Below are positions 18,269 through 25,526 of a DNA stretch of 64,000 nt, piece after piece. The DNA is from Intrasporangium oryzae NRRL B-24470 (lineage in GTDB: Bacteria; Actinomycetota; Actinomycetes; Actinomycetales; Dermatophilaceae). The number at the start of each line of letters is the position of its first letter. The first letter of the stretch is position 1. The notes under the pieces are model-generated. The model was not told where the DNA came from. It did no database searches and saw only the letters and a list, made by a program, of their open reading frames with translations. A program made the translations under genes and the position numbers. Location: positions 1 to 64,000 of the forward strand of contig NZ_AWSA01000004.1 of assembly GCF_000576595.1 (NCBI RefSeq). The letters are read 5' to 3'.

Positions 18269-20022
18269 GACGGGCTCCCTGGGTTGGTGCGGGCCGCGTG
18301 GCTCGCGTTCGAGGCGAAGTTCGCGATCCTGGACATGGGGCTCGAGCCGCTGGCCAGGGCGGAGTTCTGGACGCTCGAGTTGCTGATCAGCGTGCTGTTG
18401 TAGAGGTTCATCACCCGTGATCCGAACTCCTGGGGGTCGAGCCCGAACTCCTCGAGCGTGTCGACGACCGATGCGACGACGCGACGCTCGACGAGGGCCA
18501 CCCGTTGTTCGGCGTCGAGGTTCTGGAAGAAGACCGGCGACTGCCGTGCCCCGAGCTCTCGGACGCTCATCCGGGCGCCGTAGTCGAAGGACAGCCGGTC
18601 GGAGATCGACCGCTCCTCCTGCCTCGCCCGCATCGTGCGGGTCAGCGCCCGCACGGCATACTCCGCCAGGTGCACCGGCGACATCGGTGCGACCCTGACG
18701 AGGTCGAGCACCGAGGAGCCGACGCACCGGGCCGCGACCCCACCGTTGAGCTTCTCGTAGGCATCGATCTCGTGGTACACGGGCTTGATCGACGGAAGCA
18801 CCGTGGCGACGAGCTCGAGGAAGAGCATGCTGCCCTGGACGGCGGTGTAGATGAAGACGGACACCTCGACCTCGCCCTCCCAGGCCGAGATCCGCGTGAC
18901 CTGGTAGTGCCTCTCCGGACCCCGCTCGCCGCTGGCGACCCGCAGCACGTGGTCCCAGTCCACGCGGGTGACGGGCAGGTGGCTGTCGGGGTCGAGATAC
19001 GGCGAGGTCTCGGGCAGCATCCCGGACACGTAGAGCCGGTCGCGGATCGACAGTGCCTGCAGCCGCTCGTTCTCGGGCAGGTCAGCCGTGGCCAGCCCTG
19101 CGATCGCGCGCCTGAGCCGGTCGTACAGCACCAGGGCCGAGAACTCACCGTCGGGCCGGCTCGGCGGCCGGGCTCCGCCGCCGTCGCCGGACGAGCCGAG
19201 CGGGCTGGGCACGAACGTGCCCGTGGCCTCACGCAGCGGGATGGCGAAGGACCAGGCCCGGGTGATGTCACCCGAGCCGACGAAGGGCTTCGTGGTCACA
19301 CTCTCTGAGAACACCGTGACGTTCGAGTCACGGATGTGGTCGAGGTAGCTCAGCCGGCGCCGCGCCCACCGCGGTTCCTCCGGCGCTGCCGAGGTGGAGA
19401 ACCGTTCGCGCTGCAGCTCGTTGACGACCGTGGCGTGGACGGAGATCCGGTGCCAGGCGAGCACTCCGACCACCGCGAGCGCCATGGTGACGGCGATCGC
19501 CGTGGTCGCCACGCCGCTGCCGCCCACCTCGGCGACCTGGAACCCACCGTTGGGGTCGAGGACGTACTCGAGCGAGGGAGTCGCAGAGGCCTGCACCCTG
19601 GTGTTGAGCAGGAGCAGCAGACCCGCTGCAAGCAGGACGACCAGCGTCCCGACGATCGAGCTGAAGTCACGGGCGGCGAAGGCCGTGAGGAGCCGCAGGA
19701 GCAGGACGACGCCGTAGAGGGCAAGCACGAGAAGAGCGAGATCCGAGGGCAGGCACACCACCAGCACGGTGAGCAGGAGGCAGATGACGCCGTCCCGCGC
19801 CAGGACGCGCTTGTTGGCCGTCAGGCAGTGTCGCGCGATGGGCGCCACGTCGATGCCGTACGACGGGGCCACGCCACGGTGGGCCGGGTAGAGGACCTCC
19901 TCCAGGACCCGTCGCATGAAGGTCGAGTCGAGGTAGGCGGCGGCGCAGAGGTAGCGGGTCGCGTTGCTGAACTCACCCTGCGCGACCACCCGACCCCGGG
20001 TCGGGTTCTGGATATCCGTCAC
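18265..20022 (-). CDS. Unrecognised multi-pass membrane protein
   Basis: A 585-residue protein. The GTG at 20022 is preferred because AGGGGG precedes it; a GTG at 20067 has no such site. Predicted transmembrane helices occur early: two around residues 75-115 (GVICLLLTVLVVCLPSDLAL and VLALYGVVLLLRLLTAFA), one near 125-145 (GTLVVLLAAGLLLLLNTR) and one near 170-190. The remaining ~390 residues are cytosolic, with a conserved-looking core (RLSYLDHIRDSNVTVFS, TRAWSFAIPLRE, FIYTAVQGSMLFLELVATVLPSI) and the C-terminal motif NLYNSTLISNSSVQNSALASG. No known domain was recognised. It heads a three-gene operon. Confidence 0.8.
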   Translation of the reverse strand: MTDIQNPTRGRVVAQGEFSNATRYLCAAAYLDSTFMRRVLEEVLYPAHRGVAPSYGIDVAPIARHCLTANKRVLARDGVICLLLTVLVVCLPSDLALLVLALYGVVLLLRLLTAFAARDFSSIVGTLVVLLAAGLLLLLNTRVQASATPSLEYVLDPNGGFQVAEVGGSGVATTAIAVTMALAVVGVLAWHRISVHATVVNELQRERFSTSAAPEEPRWARRRLSYLDHIRDSNVTVFSESVTTKPFVGSGDITRAWSFAIPLREATGTFVPSPLGSSGDGGGARPPSRPDGEFSALVLYDRLRRAIAGLATADLPENERLQALSIRDRLYVSGMLPETSPYLDPDSHLPVTRVDWDHVLRVASGERGPERHYQVTRISAWEGEVEVSVFIYTAVQGSMLFLELVATVLPSIKPVYHEIDAYEKLNGGVAARCVGSSVLDLVRVAPMSPVHLAEYAVRALTRTMRARQEERSISDRLSFDYGARMSVRELGARQSPVFFQNLDAEQRVALVERRVVASVVDTLEEFGLDPQEFGSRVMNLYNSTLISNSSVQNSALASGSSPMSRIANFASNASHAARTNPGSPS

Positions 20023-20207
20023 GGAACGGCCCCCTGTCAACGACTGGCACCTCGGACCTCCATCCACCAGATGCCCGGTGCGTTCGAATGATCCAGCGTT
20101 GTGTTTCGAGGCTACGCGTGGTGGGGGCCCCTTATGACGGCTTTCTCCGAATCGTCAGGGACCCGCCGGCCCCGGTCCCCGCTCGCATCCCGGTGCGAGC
20201 TCGCGCG

Positions 20208-21305
20208 TCAGCGCGCGACGCGTACGGGTCGGCTCGTGGGAGCGAGCACACGGTGGTACGCGGCTTCGTACCCGTCGGCCATCGTCTCGGCGGCGAACCG
20301 GGTGGCGACGTCGGCGCGGCAGTCGCGGGGATCGAGGAGCGCGGCTCTGTGGATCGCAGCGGGCAGCTCGTCAGGCGTATCGACGACGATTCCCGTGACC
20401 CCGTGCACGACGACCTCCGCGACCGATCCGCGGCGCAGCGCGACCACGGGCGTTCCGCAGGCGAGCGCCTCTGCCATGACCAGTCCGAAGGGCTCCTCCC
20501 AGCAGAGCGGGAAGAGGAGCACGCGCGCCTCTGCGAGGATCCGCCGCTTCCGCGTCGCGTCCGCGGGGCCGGTGTCGATGACGTCAGGTCCCAGCCGAGG
20601 GCGGATCTCCCGTTCGTAGTAGGCGATCTCGACGGGCTCGGTGCACTTGCCTGCGAGCAGGATCGGCACGCCGGCGGCCCGGGCGGCGTCGATGGCCAGG
20701 TGCGGCGCCTTCTCGGGGTGGTAGCGGCCGAGGAAGACCGCGTAGTCCAGCTTGGCCTCGACGAACGGGTAGCTCAAGACATCGATACCGTTGTGGACCG
20801 TGGCGATCCAGTTGAGGTCAGGGGCAACGGCCCGCTGCGCGTCCGAGATGGCCACGAGCTGGACGGCCTTCCCGAGCGGTCGGTAGAGCTCGGCGAGGTC
20901 GGTGGTGGGGCCGTGCACGGTCACCACGGTGGGTGTCCGCCGCCCGATCGCGAGGAGCGCACCCGCGAGGGTGTGGTCGTGGACGAGGTCGACCTCCTCG
21001 CAGGCGAGGCGCTGGGCCACCCGTGCGGCGTTGACGACCTCGGGAACGGCGTCCCCGAGCCGGACGGACGACGGCTGCGCGAACGTGCGGACGAAGCGTT
21101 GGGCCCGCGTCCCGTTGTGACCGGCCGCCAGCAGCGTCACGTGGTGACCGCGGTCGACGAGCGAGTCGACGAGCGACGCGATGACCGCCTCGACGCCGCC
21201 GTAGCCCTCCGGCGGGACGCCGAAGTAGGGCGGGGCCACCATCGCGATCCGTAGCGGGGTCTCGTGAACCCGACCGCTTGCCTCCGCGGTGATCGTCATG
21301 GACAT
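20208..21305 (-). CDS. GT4 family glycosyltransferase
   Basis: A 365-residue retaining glycosyltransferase with GT-B fold. The N-terminal donor loop PPEGYGGVEAVIASLVDSL, VHDHTLAG, and the C-terminal sugar-nucleotide site (FLGRYHPEKAPHLAIDAAR, CWEEPFGLVMAEALACGTPVVALRRGSVAEVV) are clear; the EPFGLVMAE block is the GT4 EX7E motif. ATG 21305 is chosen because GAGAGGGG precedes it. It lies 95 bp after the debranching-type hydrolase gene and may share its operon. The acceptor glycan is unknown. Confidence 0.9.
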   Translation of the reverse strand: MSMTITAEASGRVHETPLRIAMVAPPYFGVPPEGYGGVEAVIASLVDSLVDRGHHVTLLAAGHNGTRAQRFVRTFAQPSSVRLGDAVPEVVNAARVAQRLACEEVDLVHDHTLAGALLAIGRRTPTVVTVHGPTTDLAELYRPLGKAVQLVAISDAQRAVAPDLNWIATVHNGIDVLSYPFVEAKLDYAVFLGRYHPEKAPHLAIDAARAAGVPILLAGKCTEPVEIAYYEREIRPRLGPDVIDTGPADATRKRRILAEARVLLFPLCWEEPFGLVMAEALACGTPVVALRRGSVAEVVVHGVTGIVVDTPDELPAAIHRAALLDPRDCRADVATRFAAETMADGYEAAYHRVLAPTSRPVRVAR

Positions 21306-21400
21306 GGCGTCCCCTCTCCGTGCGGGACGGGCGGGACCTCCGCGACGCCGCCCGTGCCAGCGTCGTACCCGGGCGGATGGGTGCCTAACCGGTCGTGCGC

Positions 21401-23527
21401 TCATGGGCTCGCCGCCTCGTCCGGTCCGGCGACAGGCGGGCGCACGCTCCATCCGTGCTCGTCGACGAAGATTCCGACGATCTCTGACCCGACGTGGACG
21501 CGGTCGACCTCGAGAGGCAGGAAGCGGTCCGGCACGGCGGGCTGGAGCGTCAGGGCGGTCGACGGCAGGTCCGGGTGGAGCCCGAGCATCGAGCGGAGCA
21601 GGAGGAACGGGGTGGCGGCCGCCCAGGCCTGCGGCGCGCACGACGTGGGGAAGGGGACCGGGATGGAGAACTCCTCCTTGCCGAAGCCGCAGAACAGCTC
21701 GGGGAGCCGGTCCCCGAACGCGGCCGCGGCCTCGATGATCCCGAGCTCGACCCGCTCTGCCTGCGCGTCGAACCCGTACCGGCGCAACCCGGCGGCGACA
21801 ATCGCGTTGTCGTGGGGCCAGACCGACCCGTTGTGGTAGCTCATGGGGTTGTAGGCCCCCATCGAGCGACCGAGAGTGCGGACTCCGAAGCCGGTGAACA
21901 TCTCGGGCCCGAGCAGGGTGGAGGCGACGTCAGCGGCATACGCCTCGTCGACGATGCCGGTCCACAGGCAGTGACCCATGTTGGAGGCCATGGCGTCGAC
22001 GGGTCGCTTGTACCGGTCGAGGGCCAGGGCGTAGTAGCCCCGGTCCGGCAGCCAGAAGGCCGCGTTGAACCGTTCCTTGAGCTCGGCAGCCCGCGCTGTG
22101 CAGTCCGCCGCGAGTGCGGAGTCACCGGTTGCCGACGCCAGCTCGGCCCGGCCCAGGAGAGCCGCGTAGACGTAGCCCTGCACCTCGGCCAGGGCGATCG
22201 GAGGCTCGGCCAGGCTTCCGGAGGCGAAGCTGATGCCGTCGAAGGAGTCCTTCCAGCCCTGGTTGAGCAGGCCACGGTCCGTGGCCCGCTGGTACTCGAC
22301 GAAGCCGTCACGGTCGCGATCACCGTGGCGCTCGACCCAGTCGAGGGCGCGGTCGGCGTGCGGCAGGAGAGCGGCCACCTGGTCGGGGGGAAGTCCCCAG
22401 CGGCGGGTCTCGGCGAGGAGCATCACGAAGAGCGGCGTCGCGTCCACGGTGCCGTAGTAGACGTGGCCACCGCGGGCGGTCGGCAGGGTGGCGGGCAGGG
22501 TGGCCAGACCCGAACGGATCTCGTGCAGGATCTTCCCGGGCTCCTCCTCGCTGGCCGCGTCGACCTTCTCGCCCTGGAGCCCGGCGAGCGTGAGGAGCGT
22601 GCCGTGGGCGACCCTCCGGTCGGTCGGCAGGAGCATCCAGCTCGTGAGCAGCGAGTCACGGCCGAACACCGTCATGAACCACGGTGCCCCCGCGGCCATG
22701 ACGACGCGGTCCGGGTGGAGCGGGTCGGTGATGCGCAGCCCCGAGAGGTCCTCCATGCCGTTCGCGACGAGCCGCTCGAGGTGCTCGTCGGGGCAGTGGA
22801 CGTGCGGCGCGCGCTGTCGCCACTCGGCGTGCAGTGCTGCCGGGTGGCTCTCCGGCGACCGCACGTCGCCGTGGTACGGGCTGCTGAGGGGGACGCCGTC
22901 GATGTCGGGGACCACCTGCACCGAGACCGTCGAGCGCCCGCGTGGCGCGATGACGAGGTGCCAGGCGAGCCCCCCACGGCTCAGGACGGGATCGCCCGTG
23001 CCGGACACGGCAACGCCCCGCGACTCCGTCCCGTGGTCGAGGACCCGTCGCACCGCCTGTCCCTCCACCGAGGCGACGATCGCCCCGCCGTCGTGCACGC
23101 GACCCTCCTTGACCTGGAAGAGGCTCGCGAAGTCGGCGTCAACGGCGAGCGAGAGGCTCAGTGCCGTCGTCTCCTGTCCGAGGTTCTCGAGGGTGATGTC
23201 CTCGACGAGGCCGTCGCCGACGAAACGCTGACGGACGACGAGGAGCGTGCTGTCCCCGGCGCCCGCGCGGGGCCTGCGCCGGGCGACGTGCGTCGCCGTG
23301 TACGGCCCGGTCGAGGCCACCGACAGTGGCTCGAGATCCTCCCCGTCGACCCGGAGCAGGTAGCGGGAGAGGAACCGCGTGTCGTGGACGAAGAGCCCCT
23401 CGAGGGCCGACGAGCCGAGGTCGCCGACACCGTCGGAGATGCAGAAGGTCCGGCCCTCGACGAGCGTCACCTCGCCGACCGCCGTCCGCATCGGTGGCGA
23501 CCCGGTGTAGCCCCAGCCCTCGGTCAT
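21401..23527 (-). CDS. Amylo-alpha-1,6-glucosidase / glycogen-debranching-type hydrolase
   Basis: A protein of about 708 residues. The N-terminal ~200 residues match the bacterial glycogen-debranching N-terminal domain (LVEGRTFCISDGVGDL, LEGLFVHDTRFLSRYLLRVDG), and the rest is an (alpha/alpha)6 glucosidase domain with FGRDSLLTSWMLL, DATPLFVMLLAE, NQGWKDSFDGI, MSYHNGSVWPHDNAIVAAG and WAAATPFLLLRSMLGL. The Asp and Glu/Asp in GRDS and KDS are the usual catalytic or substrate residues. Start is uncertain: ATG 23527 or an upstream TTG at 23563. It lies 54 bp after the caspase-like gene. Confidence 0.85.
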   Translation of the reverse strand: MTEGWGYTGSPPMRTAVGEVTLVEGRTFCISDGVGDLGSSALEGLFVHDTRFLSRYLLRVDGEDLEPLSVASTGPYTATHVARRRPRAGAGDSTLLVVRQRFVGDGLVEDITLENLGQETTALSLSLAVDADFASLFQVKEGRVHDGGAIVASVEGQAVRRVLDHGTESRGVAVSGTGDPVLSRGGLAWHLVIAPRGRSTVSVQVVPDIDGVPLSSPYHGDVRSPESHPAALHAEWRQRAPHVHCPDEHLERLVANGMEDLSGLRITDPLHPDRVVMAAGAPWFMTVFGRDSLLTSWMLLPTDRRVAHGTLLTLAGLQGEKVDAASEEEPGKILHEIRSGLATLPATLPTARGGHVYYGTVDATPLFVMLLAETRRWGLPPDQVAALLPHADRALDWVERHGDRDRDGFVEYQRATDRGLLNQGWKDSFDGISFASGSLAEPPIALAEVQGYVYAALLGRAELASATGDSALAADCTARAAELKERFNAAFWLPDRGYYALALDRYKRPVDAMASNMGHCLWTGIVDEAYAADVASTLLGPEMFTGFGVRTLGRSMGAYNPMSYHNGSVWPHDNAIVAAGLRRYGFDAQAERVELGIIEAAAAFGDRLPELFCGFGKEEFSIPVPFPTSCAPQAWAAATPFLLLRSMLGLHPDLPSTALTLQPAVPDRFLPLEVDRVHVGSEIVGIFVDEHGWSVRPPVAGPDEAASP

Positions 23528-23581
23528 CCCTTCAAGGGCATCGCCGGGGCGCCCGAGAGTCAAGCGATCGTGGCGCTTGTC

Positions 23582-25525
23582 TCAGGTCACGGGCGGCCGT
23601 GCGGTGCGCACCAGCACCTCGTCGGTGCGCCAGTCCGCGACCGCCTCCTCCTGGGCAGGTGCGAGACGACGCGTCGTGGCCCGTGTGAGGAGTCGCTCGA
23701 GGGTGCTCCGAGGCGGTGTCCCGCCCCGGAGCACGGTCTGGCTCCCGACGGCGCGGACGTCGAGCTCGTCCTGCTGGAGCGAGCGTGGGTCGAACTCGAG
23801 GGTGCTCGTCACGAGCTTGAGCTGGTCGGTCACCGCCACGGTGCCGGCCGCCCAGAGCGCGTCGGAGACCTCGCCGGACAGCGAGACGCTCGTCGACTCG
23901 CCCGGCCCGAGCGCGACCGAGCCGGAGGGAAAGGCGTCGGTGAACACGCCGTAGGTCTCGGTCAGGTCGAGGAGGGCACCCCACAGGGTCTGGTCGGTCG
24001 TGTTCGTGATGGTGAGGGTGAAGGACGGAGTGTTCTCACCGGCATACGAGAGCTCGACAAGCGAGCCGGGCGGCGCGGGGCCGCCGGGCGTCGTCACGGT
24101 GAGGCGCAGGGCCCCCGCGGGGAGCCGGGTGGCGGGGTTGTGCAGCCCCGAGAGGCGCACCCACCGTGCGACGTGCTCGAGTGCGGCCACGACACGTGAC
24201 TCGCGACCCGTGCCCGCCACGGTGGGCACGAGGGGGCGCGTGACGCCGGGACGGGTGATGACGAAACCCTCCGGACGCGCCTCGACGAGCAGGTCCGCCC
24301 CGGTCGGGTCGTCGACGAGCGCGATGAGCGTCGAGTCGGCCGCCCCCGCCGCGTCGCGAAGGGTGGCCGTGCCTGCTTCGTCGCCGAGCACCGCCACCGC
24401 GAGGGGCTGCAGCGGGATGGAGGTGACGACGGCCCGATAGACGTAGTCCTCGTCGAGCGGGCGCGACAGGGCGACGAGGCACCGGTCGGGCAGCACCCGG
24501 GTCACCGCGCCCGTCGCGAGCGGTGCGCCGGTCGTCTCGGACGTGAGCGGGTAGACGGCGAGCTCGGTCGTGTCGTCGCCGATCGGCTCGGGAACGCCGT
24601 GGACGGCCCCTGCGTCGATGCTCCACCCGTCGGGCAGGTGGCTCAGGGTCAGCAGGCGGGCCGTGCGTGACACCGCGCCGCCGAGGAAGGGCTCGTCGAG
24701 CTCGTCCGGGTCGACCGCCTCGAGCTGCGGGTGCTGCTCGACCACCCGCCGCTGGACGCCCGCCGACACGATCCGCAGGACGTCGCGGTAGGTCGGCAGG
24801 CCGTCGGTCTCGCGCAGGGCGGTCTCGAGGGCGGCCGAGAGGGCTCCGCGGTGCGCGCCGAGGACGGTGACCTCCTTGGCCTTCTCGTCCGCGCGGCAGG
24901 CTGCCAGCAGGACGTGGCGGCCCACGGGGCCTCCCCAGCGAGCGGTGAGTCCGCGCACCGCGCCCGGTGCCGGTCCGCCGGTGGCCGCGTCAGCCACCCC
25001 TGGCAGGAAGCTGCCGACGGGCCGCCGCCTGGGGTCCTCCGGCGCGAGGCGCACGTCCTCCTCGACGTCACGTGTGCCACCGCCCGAGTGGCAGCAGTCG
25101 AGCACGACGAGCAGATGGCATCCCGACGCGGCCACGCCTGTGAGCAGCGTCGCCAGCTCCTTGTCGGCGAGGTCCCAGCAGCCGGGCTGGCGGCTGTCGA
25201 CGAGGACGATGGTCTCGTTGCGGTGGTCGGGCTCACCGGCCCACAGCTCCGGGGGACAGGCCTGCTGCGAGCCGTGTCCGCTGTAGTAGAGCAGGGCCGT
25301 GTCGTCTGCGGACGCGCGACCGAGCTGGGTGGAGATCGCCTCGACGACGGCCGCCCTCGTCGCCGCGCCGTCCGTGAGCATCGTCAGCTCGAGCGTCCCC
25401 GCCGGTGTCCGTCCCTTCAGCGTCTCGGCGAAGGCCGTCACGTCGTTGACGCAGCCGGCGAGCCGGGGGATGGGCGGCGGGTAGGCGTCGATGCCGACGA
25501 GGACGGCATACAACCGGGAGGGCAC
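23582..25525 (-). CDS. Caspase-family (type I metacaspase-like) protease
   Basis: A 647-residue protein whose first ~270 residues are a p20-like peptidase C14 domain: YAVLVGIDAYPPPIPRLAGCVNDV, catalytic His84 in YYSGHGSQ and catalytic Cys145 in LDCCHSGGG, both intact. The remainder, after about residue 290, holds beta-rich segments (LTVTTPGGPAPPGSLVELSYAGENTPSFTLTITNTT resembles a C-terminal beta-sandwich often seen after bacterial caspase domains). No transmembrane helix or signal peptide. It starts with a GTG one base after the stop of the CHAT-protease gene, so the two are translationally coupled. Bacterial caspases act in regulated proteolysis, including cell-death and defence pathways; its target is unknown. 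Confidence 0.9.
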   Translation of the reverse strand: MPSRLYAVLVGIDAYPPPIPRLAGCVNDVTAFAETLKGRTPAGTLELTMLTDGAATRAAVVEAISTQLGRASADDTALLYYSGHGSQQACPPELWAGEPDHRNETIVLVDSRQPGCWDLADKELATLLTGVAASGCHLLVVLDCCHSGGGTRDVEEDVRLAPEDPRRRPVGSFLPGVADAATGGPAPGAVRGLTARWGGPVGRHVLLAACRADEKAKEVTVLGAHRGALSAALETALRETDGLPTYRDVLRIVSAGVQRRVVEQHPQLEAVDPDELDEPFLGGAVSRTARLLTLSHLPDGWSIDAGAVHGVPEPIGDDTTELAVYPLTSETTGAPLATGAVTRVLPDRCLVALSRPLDEDYVYRAVVTSIPLQPLAVAVLGDEAGTATLRDAAGAADSTLIALVDDPTGADLLVEARPEGFVITRPGVTRPLVPTVAGTGRESRVVAALEHVARWVRLSGLHNPATRLPAGALRLTVTTPGGPAPPGSLVELSYAGENTPSFTLTITNTTDQTLWGALLDLTETYGVFTDAFPSGSVALGPGESTSVSLSGEVSDALWAAGTVAVTDQLKLVTSTLEFDPRSLQQDELDVRAVGSQTVLRGGTPPRSTLERLLTRATTRRLAPAQEEAVADWRTDEVLVRTARPPVT

Positions 25526-25526
25526 G

